From assembly GCA_018266395.1 (NCBI GenBank), contig JAFEAM010000048.1, forward strand, positions 1 to 40,685: a DNA stretch of 40,685 nt, written 5' to 3'. The translations under genes were made by a program, and so were the position numbers. Below, in pieces: positions 31,154 to 40,685 of the stretch (position 1 is the first letter of the stretch; every line of letters begins with the position of its first letter). Below the pieces are notes generated by a model. The model was not told the DNA's origin and did not search any database. It worked only from the letters and a program-made list of their open reading frames with translations. Origin of the DNA: Bacteroidota bacterium. Its GTDB lineage: Bacteria > Bacteroidota > Bacteroidia > Cytophagales > Cyclobacteriaceae.

Positions 31154-31227
31154 GGCGAGGTAGCTCAGTTGGTTAGAGCATCGGATTCATAACCCGAAGG
31201 TCGGCAGTTCAAATCTGCTCCTCGCTA
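31154..31227 (+). tRNA. tRNA-Met (CAU), elongator type
   Basis: GGCGAGGTAGCTCAGTTGG... with a seven-pair acceptor (one G-U), D arm, anticodon loop TTCATAA, T arm GGCAG...CTGCT with loop TTCAAAT, and discriminator A. 74 nt, CCA not encoded. The paired first base and the lack of three G-C pairs below the loop argue against initiator tRNA. An A-C mismatch closes the anticodon stem. tRNA-Ile2 (CAU modified) is less likely but not excluded. Confidence 0.9.
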
Positions 31228-31335
31228 CAACCCGACGGGGGAACAGAAAGTTCCTCCGTTTTTCGTTACAGGAACATCTGTTCTGCATCATTTGACCTTC
31301 TTCAAAATTTGTATATCTTCCAACACGCTTCTGTA

Positions 31336-31734
31336 ATGTCTGACAAACAACTTTTCACCACGGATTATGAGCTGCACGCTTCGGTCAAAATGTTGTATCC
31401 GTACATACAGACTGCCAGCGGGTTGGCAGAGTGGTTTGCCGACGACGTGAGAATCAGCCCGGAAAAAGTGTTCACTTTCGTCTGGGACAATGAGTCGCAC
31501 AAGGCTAAGCTGACGTCCCAACGCGCCAATCATTACGTTCATTTTGAGTACCTGCCCGAGAGCGAAGAGGATAAGGGCGATCCCTCCTACTTCGAACTTA
31601 CCCTTGAGGTGAATGAATTGACCCAGATGACATTTCTGCGTGTCGCGGACTATTCCGATTTCACCGACCAGGAAGAATTGCAGGACCTGTGGGATGGCCT
31701 GGTGGAGAAACTTAAACTTGTAGTGGGCGGCTAG
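31336..31734 (+). CDS. START-like domain protein, 132 aa
   Basis: Start chosen at MSDKQLFTTDYELHASVKMLYPYI (31336). Small helix-grip (SRPBCC/START-like) protein: first strand and helix with YPYIQTASGLAEWFADDVRISPEKVFTFVWDN, central strands HKAKLTSQRANHYVHFEYL and YFELTLEVNELTQMTFLRVADY, and the long C-terminal helix EELQDLWDGLVEKLKLVVG. This matches a conserved Bacteroidota family (START-like, about 130 aa) of unknown ligand. Convergent with the DUF5916 gene, 17 bp apart. Confidence 0.88.
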   Translation: MSDKQLFTTDYELHASVKMLYPYIQTASGLAEWFADDVRISPEKVFTFVWDNESHKAKLTSQRANHYVHFEYLPESEEDKGDPSYFELTLEVNELTQMTFLRVADYSDFTDQEELQDLWDGLVEKLKLVVGG

Positions 31735-31751
31735 TCGATCCGCCATCGGCC

Positions 31752-34064
31752 TTACAGATTCAACCAGTAGGTAAGCTTAACCACAAGCGCCCGGTTCTTG
31801 GGTGAGAAATTCTGTGCAGGCTGATCCATCGAATAGAAATAGTTGTCCGTGTAAACCACGAACAGGTCGGACACGGGTTTGAACCTCCATTGAAACCGTG
31901 TGTTGATATTCATATTCTTGTACTGGCTGTTGTACTGAATGAAAGTGGTGAAGAACACCGACCGCGTGAGTGTGAGGTCGATGCGGGGACTGATCAAATA
32001 GATGTCTGCCGACTTGTATGGTTCGGGCAACATAATCCTGTTAAAGTTTGCATCCAGTGAAACCACGCCGTAAGGCTGAAGGCGATAACTCATGGAGGTC
32101 TGGATGTTCGTCCTCATCCCGTTGTAATACTGTCCGTACAGGCCGCCCAGGAGGTAGGTAAACATCTTTTTGGGATCGGAAGTGTAAGAGATCGAACCGT
32201 TGGTATACAGGTAGTTTGTGAACGCCGGCAGTTTAACCGCTCCTTCCTCAGGCGGTGAGTTTGTTGGATCGAAGTCAAAGAACAGGTAAGTATAGGTCTG
32301 CTGAAGCTGAAACAGCAAAGTAGCCTGGCTCTGCAGATTGATCTGATATGTCGGCGTGTATTGATAATCCGTCAGACCATACCTGTCATCCCAGATATAA
32401 AACATGTCGTAACCCGGGCCGTGGTTGTTGATCCGCGATCCTTTTGGATACCACAGGTATGATCCGGATGGTGAAACACGCTTATACCCGCTCCGCGGAA
32501 CATATCCTACTGCCGGGTTGTAATTGAGGCCGATGATCTGCTCATATAGATTGAATTTCAGTTTCTGCGTGTTGTATTGAAAACCCGCACCGTGTGCAAA
32601 CTCGCTGCCGGGGTTCTCGGGTGTGAATTGTTTATGAAAGAACACATTGCCTGTGTACTTGTTGTTCCTGAAAGCATAGTTGTAGTCAACCCCAGCTACG
32701 CGATTGTAGTGGTATCCTTCCATTCGAAATTGTCCTGAATCGTTTTTGAATTCCTGCCGGTTGACGAAGATGGCCCTGATGTTGGAATTGGTCCCTAACC
32801 TTCGCTGGCTGGTAGCCACCATGTAGTTATAGGATGGAATGCTGGACTCCGGAATTTCTGCTGTCTGCATGTCCAGCACACCGATTCTATATTTACGATT
32901 GATGTTGCCGCTGAGTCTGGCGCCAAAGAGAATCTGATTCTGCACGTTTTGTCCGGTATTGGGATCCCTGGCCACTCCTATCCGCCGCGAAAAGAATGGG
33001 CGGGCATATGGATGTCCGTAGGAGGCGAAGAGGTCCGCATTTTCAAGGAAGAATTGTCTCTTCTCAGGATAGAAGATCTCAAAACGATCCAGGTTGGTGA
33101 CCTGGCGGTCCACTTCTACCTGGGAGAAATCCGGATTAACGGTAAGATCCAGGTTCAGCGATGAAGTGACGGCCACCTTGGCGTCGCCCCCCATCGTAAT
33201 CTTGTTTTTAGTGGGTGTGTCGTCAAGAAAATTGCGGGCCGTATTATTGGCCATGTATGGAATTACGGAGATGTTCGGTCCTGGGTGCTTCAGCGGATGA
33301 TCCCAGTTCATTTCTCCGATGAAGTTGAGGATACCCGGCTCGAAGAACCGCGGTGTCCTTGGCCAGATGGCCCGCTCATTTTCCTTGCTGTCCTGGCGAT
33401 AAAATTTGACGTTCCACTTGGTGGCGCCCGCTTTGAATCGGAGCGTCGTGTAAGGTATGGCCCACTCCGCCACCCAAAAGCCATCATGCACCTTGACATG
33501 ACTGTACCATTTGTTGTCCCATGACAAATCGAGATCGGTCGACACCAGGTATCCGTTTGAAATGAGTCCTTCCCGCTGTACGCCCGCCGGACTCAATCCA
33601 AAAAAGAATCCATTGGTCACGTCCTGGAAGGTGTCCAGGATGACCGAAACTCCATCCAGTCCAGGACCCCTGAAATCACGACGCAACGAGGACACTACAT
33701 ATCCGCCCTTGCGTTTATCGTACGATATGGCACTGAAATAGATAAAATGATCATCATAAGTGGCCCTGAATTCGGTCCGGAGCAATGAACGGCTCGTGTC
33801 ATAGGGAAACTGCTGGTAAAGCTCATTTACCACTTCTGCTGATTTCCACGACTCTTCCGCGAGTTCTCCATCCAGCTTAATGGCGTCCACGGCCTTTCTG
33901 ATGGTAAAGGAGGGCCTTACAGGGGCTTTGTTATCGGCTGACAAGTTCAGAACCAGGAGCCAACCAGCAAGAAAAACCAGACTTCGGTATAAAAGCACAG
34001 GCAAAAAAATCAATTGATGAGCAAACCCAGAAATAAAACTCCATGAATGGAAAAACCAGGGCAA
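31752..34064 (-). CDS. DUF5916 outer-membrane protein with CBM9-like domain, 770 aa
   Basis: N-terminal hydrophobic signal (about 18-42: LIFLPVLLYRSLVFLAGWLLVLNLSA), possibly starting later at a TTG or GTG codon. Then a carbohydrate-binding family 9-like sandwich (IKLDGELAEESWKSAEVVNELYQQFPYDTSRSLLRTEFRATYDDHFIYFSA...) to about residue 240, followed by a long DUF5916 beta-barrel part rich in alternating aromatic residues (KMFTYLLGGLYGQYYNG..., SVFFTTFIQYNSQYKNMNINTRFQWRFKPVSDLFVVYTDNYF) and ending VVKLTYWLNL, a typical barrel C-terminus. Probably surface or outer-membrane located; role in glycan binding or uptake is inferred. No SusC/SusD genes adjoin. Confidence 0.88.
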   Translation of the reverse strand: MPWFFHSWSFISGFAHQLIFLPVLLYRSLVFLAGWLLVLNLSADNKAPVRPSFTIRKAVDAIKLDGELAEESWKSAEVVNELYQQFPYDTSRSLLRTEFRATYDDHFIYFSAISYDKRKGGYVVSSLRRDFRGPGLDGVSVILDTFQDVTNGFFFGLSPAGVQREGLISNGYLVSTDLDLSWDNKWYSHVKVHDGFWVAEWAIPYTTLRFKAGATKWNVKFYRQDSKENERAIWPRTPRFFEPGILNFIGEMNWDHPLKHPGPNISVIPYMANNTARNFLDDTPTKNKITMGGDAKVAVTSSLNLDLTVNPDFSQVEVDRQVTNLDRFEIFYPEKRQFFLENADLFASYGHPYARPFFSRRIGVARDPNTGQNVQNQILFGARLSGNINRKYRIGVLDMQTAEIPESSIPSYNYMVATSQRRLGTNSNIRAIFVNRQEFKNDSGQFRMEGYHYNRVAGVDYNYAFRNNKYTGNVFFHKQFTPENPGSEFAHGAGFQYNTQKLKFNLYEQIIGLNYNPAVGYVPRSGYKRVSPSGSYLWYPKGSRINNHGPGYDMFYIWDDRYGLTDYQYTPTYQINLQSQATLLFQLQQTYTYLFFDFDPTNSPPEEGAVKLPAFTNYLYTNGSISYTSDPKKMFTYLLGGLYGQYYNGMRTNIQTSMSYRLQPYGVVSLDANFNRIMLPEPYKSADIYLISPRIDLTLTRSVFFTTFIQYNSQYKNMNINTRFQWRFKPVSDLFVVYTDNYFYSMDQPAQNFSPKNRALVVKLTYWLNL

Positions 34065-34106
34065 TAATTCTGTGTGCTTGGTATTTTTGTACCATACTCA
34101 AATTCT

Positions 34107-35765
34107 ATGCTCCCTCATATCAACCCCATTGATACCCAGGCCTGGCCAAGGCTTACCGCCCATTACCTGGAAATGCAGGCCACTCATTTACGCGAACTGT
34201 TCGCTGCCGACCCTTCCAGGTTTGAGAAATTTCATCTGCAGTTTGAAGACCTTCTGTTGGACTATTCCAAAAATCTTATCAATGACGATACGCTCCGGTA
34301 TCTCCTGCAACTGGCTGATGAATGCCAACTGGCCGAAGCCATTGACGCCATGTTCTCGGGACAGCAGATCAATGAAACCGAGCACCGCGCCGTGCTGCAT
34401 ACTGCACTGCGAAACCGTTCCAATCGACCCATCATGGTGGAAGGTTCAGATGTCATGCCGGAGGTGAACCGGGTGCTGGATCAAATGAAATCCTTTTCCG
34501 CAAAGATCCTTTCAGGCGAATGGAAGGGCGCTACCGGAAAGGCTATCCAATCCATCGTCAATATCGGCATCGGCGGGTCCGACCTTGGGCCCCTTATGGT
34601 TACAGAAGCATTAAGGCCCTATCATCATCACGTCCAGCCCTACTTTGTATCCAATGTGGATGGCAGCCATCTCGCCGAGACGCTGAAGTGTGTCGACCCG
34701 GAAACCACACTGTTCATTGTTGCATCAAAGACCTTCACCACACAGGAGACGATGACCAATGCCCTGTCGGCAAGGAGCTGGTTTCTTGAAAAGATGGGGA
34801 GCAAGGGTGATGTTTCCAGGCATTTTGTTGCCGTCTCTACCAATGAGAAGGCAGTGAAGGAGTTTGGAATAGCTGCCGAAAACATGTTTGTATTCTGGGA
34901 CTGGGTGGGTGGTCGGTATTCCCTGTGGTCGTCCATCGGTCTTTCAATTGCCTGCACCGTTGGGTTTGACCGCTTTGTCGAACTGCTGGAAGGAGCCCAC
35001 GCAATGGACAATCATTTCCGCACAGAACCCTTTGAAAGGAATCTCCCGGTCATTCTTGCTCTTATCGGCATCTGGTACAACAATTTCTTCGATGCCCAAA
35101 GTGAAGCGATACTTCCCTATGATCAGTACCTTCATCGTTTCCCGGCCTACTTCCAGCAGGGTAATATGGAAAGCAATGGCAAGACGGTAGACCGTAACGG
35201 CCAGCCAGTACTTTACCAGACCGGGCCCATCATCTGGGGCGAACCCGGGACGAACGGGCAGCACGCCTTTTACCAACTGATCCACCAGGGATCTAAAATG
35301 ATACCGTGTGACTTCCTGGCGCCAGCCATCAGTCACAACCCGATCGGCGACCACCATGCCAAACTTCTTTCAAACTTCTTCGCCCAGACCGAAGCGCTGA
35401 TGATGGGTAAAACTGAGGAAGAAGTTGTGGCCGAACTGAAAGCATCCGGCATGAGCGAGGAGGGAATGGCGTCACAGGTTCCATATCGCGTATTCACCGG
35501 CAACCGACCCACCAATTCTTTTCTCTTCGCAAGGCTGACGCCGCGTATGCTGGGCATCCTGATCGCCATGTATGAACACAAAATATTTGTTCAGGGCGCG
35601 TTGTGGAACATCTTCAGTTTTGACCAATGGGGTGTTGAGCTTGGCAAGGTGCTGGCCAAGAAGATTCTTCCCGAATTAAGCCATCCCGATGAAGTGAAGA
35701 CCCATGATTCCTCGACCAATGGTCTCATAGCCCATTTCAAACGATTGAAGTCAGCTACCAGGTAA
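34107..35765 (+). CDS. pgi: Glucose-6-phosphate isomerase, 552 aa
   Basis: Interconverts glucose-6-phosphate and fructose-6-phosphate. Start chosen at [16 protein letters not shown] (34107); an in-frame ATG at 34074 would add 11 residues. Marks: [43 protein letters not shown], the signature [16 protein letters not shown], the [15 protein letters not shown] region with the catalytic His/Glu, and [18 protein letters not shown] near the end. Standard long-form bacterial PGI (about 550). First of three + strand sugar-phosphate genes. A TATTTTTG -7 box lies 17 bp before the start, without a clear -33 box. Confidence 0.97.
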   Translation: MLPHINPIDTQAWPRLTAHYLEMQATHLRELFAADPSRFEKFHLQFEDLLLDYSKNLINDDTLRYLLQLADECQLAEAIDAMFSGQQINETEHRAVLHTALRNRSNRPIMVEGSDVMPEVNRVLDQMKSFSAKILSGEWKGATGKAIQSIVNIGIGGSDLGPLMVTEALRPYHHHVQPYFVSNVDGSHLAETLKCVDPETTLFIVASKTFTTQETMTNALSARSWFLEKMGSKGDVSRHFVAVSTNEKAVKEFGIAAENMFVFWDWVGGRYSLWSSIGLSIACTVGFDRFVELLEGAHAMDNHFRTEPFERNLPVILALIGIWYNNFFDAQSEAILPYDQYLHRFPAYFQQGNMESNGKTVDRNGQPVLYQTGPIIWGEPGTNGQHAFYQLIHQGSKMIPCDFLAPAISHNPIGDHHAKLLSNFFAQTEALMMGKTEEEVVAELKASGMSEEGMASQVPYRVFTGNRPTNSFLFARLTPRMLGILIAMYEHKIFVQGALWNIFSFDQWGVELGKVLAKKILPELSHPDEVKTHDSSTNGLIAHFKRLKSATR

Positions 35766-35772
35766 TGGGCCA

Positions 35773-35802
35773 TTGTAAACCCGCAGCAGAGGGTTATTTT
35801 TG
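35773..35802 (+). promoter_or_regulatory. Promoter of pfkA
   Basis: TTG (35773-35775), 19 bp, TATTTTTG (35795-35802), matching the Bacteroidota pattern; 16 bp before the start codon. It implies that pfkA can be transcribed separately from pgi. Confidence 0.65.
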
Positions 35803-35818
35803 ACCTCCTTTTGTAGGA

Positions 35819-36805
35819 ATGACACAGAAAATATCAAAAATTGGCGTCTTCACTTCGGGTGGAGATGCCCCCGGGATGAATGCCGCAATCCGGGCAGTAG
35901 TAAGGGCAAGTACCTACTTTCAGAAGGAAGTTTTCGGGATCATGCGCGGATACGAAGGCATGATCGACGGGGAGATCAGCAAGCTTGGCGCCCGCTCGGT
36001 AGGCAATATCATCCAAAGGGGCGGAACCATATTGAAGAGCGCCAGAAGTGAAGCCTTCCGCACCAAAGAAGGGCGCCTCAAGGCTCTCGAGAATCTAAAG
36101 AAACTGGGCATTGACAGCCTGGTTGCCATCGGGGGAGACGGAACATTTACAGGCCTTCATCATTTTTACGCAGAACACGGCGTGCCGTCCATCTGTATCC
36201 CCGGAACCATTGACAATGACATAGCCGGCACCGATTATACCATCGGGTACGACACGGCAACCAACACAGCGGTTGAAGCGATCGACAAAATCAGAGACAC
36301 GGCACTTTCGCACAACCGGTTATTCTTCATCGAGGTAATGGGTCGCCATTCCGGTTACATTGCACTGAACAGCGCCATCGCGGGTGGTGCAGTAGCAGCA
36401 ATCATTCCTGAGGAATACACAACCTTCGATCAGTTGTATGCCCAGCTCGAGCAGACCGGACGCACCAACAAGAAATCAAGCCTGGTGGTGGTAGCGGAAG
36501 GATCGAGAATGGGTGGCGCGATGGATCTTGCCAAGATGGTTGCGCAGAGGTCAAGTTATTTCGACACCAAAGTGACAATACTGGGACACCTTCAACGTGG
36601 AGGCTCCCCTACTTACTTCGACCGGGTGCTCGCCAGCAGGATGGGTGTAGCAGCGGTAGAAGGCCTCATTGACGGCAAGACCGATGTGATGGTAGGCATT
36701 GATCGCAACGTAATGGTGTACAACAAATTTGATGACATCATGAAAGGGCGCAAGCACGAAATCGACCCGGAGACTCTGCGTCTGGCCAAAATCCTATCCA
36801 TCTAA
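35819..36805 (+). CDS. pfkA: 6-phosphofructokinase, ATP-type, 328 aa
   Basis: Phosphorylates fructose-6-phosphate to the 1,6-bisphosphate. Seen: IGVFTSGGDAPGMNAAIRA (8-26), GGDGTFTG (105-112), PGTIDNDIAGTDYTIG (128-143) with the catalytic Asp pair, MGRHSGYIAL, GHLQRGGSPTYFDR. Gly108 in GGDG and Gly129 in PGTIDND are the residues that mark ATP-dependent enzymes; pyrophosphate-dependent ones have Asp and Lys. The length matches E. coli PfkA (320). Followed after 4 bp by the ROK kinase, so co-translated. Confidence 0.97.
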   Translation: MTQKISKIGVFTSGGDAPGMNAAIRAVVRASTYFQKEVFGIMRGYEGMIDGEISKLGARSVGNIIQRGGTILKSARSEAFRTKEGRLKALENLKKLGIDSLVAIGGDGTFTGLHHFYAEHGVPSICIPGTIDNDIAGTDYTIGYDTATNTAVEAIDKIRDTALSHNRLFFIEVMGRHSGYIALNSAIAGGAVAAIIPEEYTTFDQLYAQLEQTGRTNKKSSLVVVAEGSRMGGAMDLAKMVAQRSSYFDTKVTILGHLQRGGSPTYFDRVLASRMGVAAVEGLIDGKTDVMVGIDRNVMVYNKFDDIMKGRKHEIDPETLRLAKILSI

Positions 36806-36809
36806 CAGG

Positions 36810-37805
36810 ATGAAAGAATTAACCATCGGCATTGACATCGGCGGAACCAATACGAAGTTCGGTCTGGTCGACCGGGAGGGTCACGTACATTATCAGGGAA
36901 ATATTTCTACTACTGAATTTGAAGAATTCCAGGCCTTCTTTGATGCGATGGCAGAGGCCATTCGTGAATCACTTTCCAATGTGCCTGAGGATCACAAGCT
37001 GGTGGGAATTGGAGTAGGTGCTGCCAACGGAAACTATTACAAAGGGACTATCGAGCGGGCAACCAACCTCAAATGGAAAGGCGTACTTCCTCTGGCCAAA
37101 ATGTTTACGACAGAGTTCCACGTGCCCTGCATTCTGACCAATGACGCCAATGCTGCTGCAGTCGGGGAAATGATTTATGGCAATGCGAAAGGGATGAAGG
37201 ATTTCGTGATGATCACCCTGGGCACAGGATTGGGAAGCGGATTCGTCACCGGCGGAATCCTGCTGAACGGGCATCACGGCATTGCCGGAGAATTGGGTCA
37301 CACGTCGGTCAACCCGCAAGGACGCTACTGCAACTGCGGCAAGCGCGGATGCCTTGAAACGTATGTATCAGCAACAGGCATTAAACGCACCGTTTACAAA
37401 TTGCTGGCTGATCACCTGGAACCCAGCGAGTTAAGAGGGATAAGCTTTGAGGATCTTAATACCAAGATGATCACGGAGGCTGCTGATCGGGGCGACATCG
37501 TAGCCAAGGAGGCATTTGAATATACCGGCCGGATCCTGGGAATGAAACTCGCCGATACAGTCGTTCACACCGATCCTGAAGCCATCTTTCTGTTCGGCGG
37601 ACTCGCCCAAGCGGGACACTATATCTTCAAACCAACGCACTACCACATGGAGCAGAACCTGATGCCATTGTTCCGTGGCAAGGTCAAGATACTCCCTTCA
37701 ACCATGTCAAACCAGGCCGCTCCCATTCTGGGTGCAAGCAGTCTTGTGTGGGATTACCTCGAGAAAAAAGAGGGAAGCGCCCGTCTCACTTCTATTCAAC
37801 ATTGA
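36810..37805 (+). CDS. ROK-family sugar kinase, probable glucokinase, 331 aa
   Basis: Seen: phosphate-1 motif IGIDIGGTNTKFGLVD (7-22), LTNDANAAAVGEM with catalytic Asp, LGTGLGSGFVTGG, the ROK zinc-binding motif CNCGKRGCLETYVSATG, and the hexose-binding GELGHTSVNP. The ExGH motif is the glucose/N-acyl-hexosamine binding Glu-x-Gly-His. Its place 4 bp behind pfkA and near pgi argues for glucokinase. The family also includes fructokinases and regulators, but no N-terminal DNA-binding domain is present. Its end overlaps the convergent GH57 gene by 14 bp. Confidence 0.9.
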   Translation: MKELTIGIDIGGTNTKFGLVDREGHVHYQGNISTTEFEEFQAFFDAMAEAIRESLSNVPEDHKLVGIGVGAANGNYYKGTIERATNLKWKGVLPLAKMFTTEFHVPCILTNDANAAAVGEMIYGNAKGMKDFVMITLGTGLGSGFVTGGILLNGHHGIAGELGHTSVNPQGRYCNCGKRGCLETYVSATGIKRTVYKLLADHLEPSELRGISFEDLNTKMITEAADRGDIVAKEAFEYTGRILGMKLADTVVHTDPEAIFLFGGLAQAGHYIFKPTHYHMEQNLMPLFRGKVKILPSTMSNQAAPILGASSLVWDYLEKKEGSARLTSIQH

Positions 37806-40197
37806 TACCGAGGTTCTCCCCCAGCGCCTTGAATTGGGCCACCCATTCCTTTGGCGCTTGTTTCGTCTGGTCTTCCTTGTGATCCTGGTACATCTGGAAG
37901 TACAGGTTCTGCGACAGGTAGAGGTTCGGCTCAAGGCTGAATTTTGCGAGCATTGGGAAGAGGCGGTTGAGCCTCTGTACACGTTTTAGGTCTGTCTTTT
38001 CAGACCTGATCCTCTGTAACTCCTGGTAAATACTCTCTCCTGCTATGCGTTCGACCCTGTCGGGGTCTTCAATCTTCAGGTTCCATCGCGCAAGCTCAGC
38101 CACAATCCGCTCCAGTGTCTTTATGTTGATACGGTCAGGCAGAAAGCACTTTAAAAGATCAGCGTTCAATATGTACTCAAACGTTGTTCGATAGGCATTT
38201 GGAATTGGAATGTTGTTGTTGGACAGCGCATTGACGAGCGGATAATCGCGATTGTAAGTTCTGCGCAGTGAGATCTCCATTTCTTCGAGTCCCTGACGCG
38301 CAATCTTGTCAAGGATCTTTCTTTTCTCCTCCTTGAACAGTGACCAGATCGAATATTTTTCCGGTCCGAAATAAGTCTGCATAATACTGATCACATCCCC
38401 AAGCCTTCCGTCTTCAAAGGCATCCACCATCCGGAACTGCATTCCGGCAAACATATCGAGCTCGATGTCCAGCGACAGGTTACCAATAATGTCATGCTTG
38501 CCGAGGTAGATAACAGCAAATGCAAAACGCTTTTCTGATCGGGTAACCAGCGACCGGACCTTAGTTATGCCCAAGACCAGTTTTTGTTCGCCTGCCTCCT
38601 TCTTGACAAAAAATTCATTGGTGGCCTGGTAGTTAAAGAGGGGAAGATTCTCAGGCTCCTCTTCAAAAATGGACGACACGGCATAGTGCATCCCCACACC
38701 GGTCAGGTTGGTCTTGGAAGGCAGAACCAGTTTCTTGTATACGCCTGCACCGTGTTCATACTGCTTCAGGTTGCTGGGGGCAGTAGCGAGCCGGGTCAGG
38801 AACTCACCTTCCAGATCGCGGTTCGTCAGCTGTTTGGACAACTGCACCGCTCTGCACGCATATTGAATGACCTGGACTGTTTCGATTCCTGATATCTCAT
38901 CAAAGAACCATCCGCAACTGGTGTACATGAGCATTGCGTGCCGTTGCATCTCCATCAGCCGGAGCGCCTTGTTGACGTTGACGTCAGACTTGGCGTGTGT
39001 GGCAATGAATTTGTTTGCAGTCTCTTCCCTTCGATGCAGTATGACTTTGATATAATCATTTCGGGCCTCCCATGGATCAGTAAACTGCGTGGCTCCCTCC
39101 ACTTCAAATATTTCCGAAAGGGTATCGCGAAGCCAGTCAAAGGTATCACGCAAGGGGCCCCTCCAGGTCTGGGTATAACCCTTGCCGGAATTGCATCCGC
39201 AGTTGGATCGCCACCGCTCTACTCCATGCACGCAACTCCAGGAACTGTTCTCTATAATTTGGGCCTCATATTGCGGTTCAAATTTCGCAGTGAAGTATGC
39301 ATAATTGACCAGGTCGACCTTGTGATTCTTGTCGATATACTCGAGTGCGAAAGCCAGGGCCATATCACCATGCTTATGATGATGACCGTAAGTTTCACCG
39401 TCGGTCGCAATATTTATCAGTTGGGGAGTGTCATCATCATGATGAAACGAACCCATGAGTCTCTCAGCGAAGTTTTTACCGTCGTTTAGCAAACCATTAA
39501 AGGCCACGGCCTGGGATATATTCCCATCATAGAAATACAGAATGATCGATTTGCCGGACGGCAGGTTGCAGCGATAGGCCTTTGTGGTGTTAATGGTTTG
39601 GTCATTGACCTCCTTCCACTCTGCTTCACCTACTTTACGAACCGCCTTTGCCTGGCGCGGCGCCAATACGGTGAACTTAATGCCTTGCCCGGCAAGTATT
39701 TCCAATGACTCGGTATCCACCGCCGTTTCAGCCAACCACATACCCTCCGGCTTTCGCTTGAATCGCTTCTCAAAGTCTCTTATGCCCCATATCACCTGGG
39801 TTTCCTTGTCTCTCCGGTTGGCCAGAGGCAGGATCATGTGGTTGTAAACCTGTGCCATGGCGGCGCCATGACCATCAAAGCGTGAGGCACTCTCCCTGTC
39901 GGCCTCAAGAATTGCCTTGTAGGTTTCCTTGTCGTTCACTTCCATCCAGGAGAGCAAGGTGGGTCCGAAATTGTAGCTTATCCTGGCGTAGTTGTTCGTA
40001 ATGTTCTGAATTACGCCCCCTACTTTATCCAGAATTCTGGAAGCCGTGTTGGGCGCATAACATTCAGCGCTGATTCTCTCATTCCAGTCATGGTACGGGT
40101 GAGCGCTGTCCTGAATTTCTATCACCTCCAGCCATGCATTTTCGCGCGGCGGCTGATAAAAGTGACCATGAATACAGATATAATGGTTATTTGCCAA
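37792..40197 (-). CDS. GH57/DUF3536 family glycoside hydrolase, 801 aa
   Basis: N-terminal GH57-type (beta/alpha)7 barrel: ICIHGHFYQPPRENAWLEVIE, the family opening with metal/substrate His, then ECYAPN, FGPTLLSWM, FDGHGAAMAQVYNHMILPLAN and EGMWLAETAVDTESLEIL (the family Trp-x-x-Glu region), TDGETYGHHHKHGDMALAFAL with the likely catalytic Asp. From about residue 330 it continues as DUF3536 (CVHGVERWRSNCGCNSG...), mainly helical to the end. Such proteins are thought to act on alpha-glucans, and the neighbouring glgB supports a glycogen role; the reaction is not proven. Cytoplasmic, no signal peptide. Confidence 0.88.
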   Translation of the reverse strand: MANNHYICIHGHFYQPPRENAWLEVIEIQDSAHPYHDWNERISAECYAPNTASRILDKVGGVIQNITNNYARISYNFGPTLLSWMEVNDKETYKAILEADRESASRFDGHGAAMAQVYNHMILPLANRRDKETQVIWGIRDFEKRFKRKPEGMWLAETAVDTESLEILAGQGIKFTVLAPRQAKAVRKVGEAEWKEVNDQTINTTKAYRCNLPSGKSIILYFYDGNISQAVAFNGLLNDGKNFAERLMGSFHHDDDTPQLINIATDGETYGHHHKHGDMALAFALEYIDKNHKVDLVNYAYFTAKFEPQYEAQIIENSSWSCVHGVERWRSNCGCNSGKGYTQTWRGPLRDTFDWLRDTLSEIFEVEGATQFTDPWEARNDYIKVILHRREETANKFIATHAKSDVNVNKALRLMEMQRHAMLMYTSCGWFFDEISGIETVQVIQYACRAVQLSKQLTNRDLEGEFLTRLATAPSNLKQYEHGAGVYKKLVLPSKTNLTGVGMHYAVSSIFEEEPENLPLFNYQATNEFFVKKEAGEQKLVLGITKVRSLVTRSEKRFAFAVIYLGKHDIIGNLSLDIELDMFAGMQFRMVDAFEDGRLGDVISIMQTYFGPEKYSIWSLFKEEKRKILDKIARQGLEEMEISLRRTYNRDYPLVNALSNNNIPIPNAYRTTFEYILNADLLKCFLPDRINIKTLERIVAELARWNLKIEDPDRVERIAGESIYQELQRIRSEKTDLKRVQRLNRLFPMLAKFSLEPNLYLSQNLYFQMYQDHKEDQTKQAPKEWVAQFKALGENLGINVE

Positions 40198-40223
40198 AGT
40201 GCCTTAATTAACAACTAATGGAT

Positions 40224-40685
40224 CTAACTTCCAATCTCAAATTCTTCCACGGCTTCATGCAATTTCAGCACTGACATTCCAAGCGGCGGCAGGGTAACAG
40301 TAACAGAGTAGTCTCTTCCATGATACTTGACGGGCGAAGTGTTCATATGAGCCTGATTCAACATACCACTTCCCCCGTATTTCATCTCATCTGAATTAAA
40401 GACCTCCTTCCATGAACCCCGGGTGTCCACTCCTACCCGGTACAGGTATCGCGGCTCAGGCGTAAAATTGCATAGGACAACCAACGCATCTTCCGGATTG
40501 TCAGACTTTCTCATAAAGATCACCACACTATTCTCCCGGTCACCATAGTCAACCCATTCAAATCCCTTTGCGTCAAATGCGAAGTGGTAAAGCGCAGGCT
40601 CCGTTTTGTATAATTGATTGAGGTCTTTCACCAGCCTTGAAACACCGCGATGGGTGTCATATTCAAGCAAGTGCCAGTCAAGGCT
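40224..40685 (-). CDS. glgB: 1,4-alpha-glucan branching enzyme, C-terminal part (cut by window end)
   Basis: Incomplete at its 5' end: 153 codons to the window edge. SLDWHLLEYDTHRGVSRLVKDLNQLY is the conserved end of the GlgB barrel region; the rest is the C-terminal all-beta domain (ALVVLCNFTPEPRYLYRVGV...WKEVFNSDEMKYGGSG..., VTVTLPPLGMSVLKL). It introduces alpha-1,6 branches into glycogen. It lies 26 bp upstream of the GH57 gene on the same strand, so the two form an operon. The catalytic residues lie outside the window. Confidence 0.92.
   Translation of the reverse strand, partial: SLDWHLLEYDTHRGVSRLVKDLNQLYKTEPALYHFAFDAKGFEWVDYGDRENSVVIFMRKSDNPEDALVVLCNFTPEPRYLYRVGVDTRGSWKEVFNSDEMKYGGSGMLNQAHMNTSPVKYHGRDYSVTVTLPPLGMSVLKLHEAVEEFEIGS

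Overview
The window looks like a chromosomal segment of a Bacteroidota bacterium, most likely order Cytophagales (Chryseolinea-like is my guess; the genus is inference). Pointers are the short 287-residue primary sigma factor, BshB1 (bacillithiol synthesis), a DUF5916 outer-membrane protein, a five-repeat DUF349 protein, an orphan 808-residue FtsX-type permease, and several promoters of the Bacteroidota form TTTG-N19/20-TAnnTTTG (upstream of tRNA-Thr, rpsO, pfkA, the DUF349 gene and lptF).

Layout. 1-7,040: isolated genes (large ABC permease, VOC-cupin protein, lipoprotein alpha/beta hydrolase) in an unusually dense field of palindromic repeats. Thirteen copies of a CGCAGAGTC...GACTCTGCG hairpin occur in two loop types, together with a second GC-rich palindrome set, a 267-bp tandem duplication that carries the 3' end of the cupin gene, and a 252-bp element with nested inverted repeats. 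7,044-8,407: a divergent pair (unknown 185-aa protein and an 84-aa helix-turn-helix protein) separated by 551 bp holding two blocks of helically phased degenerate repeats. 8,416-13,059: an A+T-rich accessory island, all genes on the + strand. It encodes a GIY-YIG nuclease, a RecB-like PD-(D/E)XK nuclease, a possible MreB/actin-like fragment, a lipoprotein, a HEPN protein with two zinc ribbons and a 42-residue apparent gene start. Its genes are separated by about 130-bp imperfect palindromes with paired outer and inner boxes, resembling integron attC sites. 13,056-15,118: two small envelope-type proteins, a hairpin cluster and tRNA-Thr(UGU).

15,119-40,685 is mostly core genome: a MacA/MacB-like efflux operon (adaptor, ATPase, permease); an atypical pyruvate kinase; a phenylacetate-CoA-ligase-type enzyme; a DUF349 protein; YqgE; trxB-bshB1 with a 4-nt overlap; rpoD, pnp, rpsO and lptF in one minus-strand series; tRNA-Met; a START-like protein; a DUF5916 protein; then glucose and glycogen genes (pgi, pfkA, a ROK sugar kinase, a GH57/DUF3536 enzyme and the 3' part of glgB, cut by the window end).

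How the genes work together: pgi-pfkA-ROK kinase supply upper glycolysis next to glycogen-type genes. trxB and bshB1 link two thiol redox systems. rpsO-pnp-rpoD is a gene-expression group. The most novel material is the cassette-like island and the mosaic of repeat families on the left side. No integrase, transposase, CRISPR array or rRNA gene is visible.
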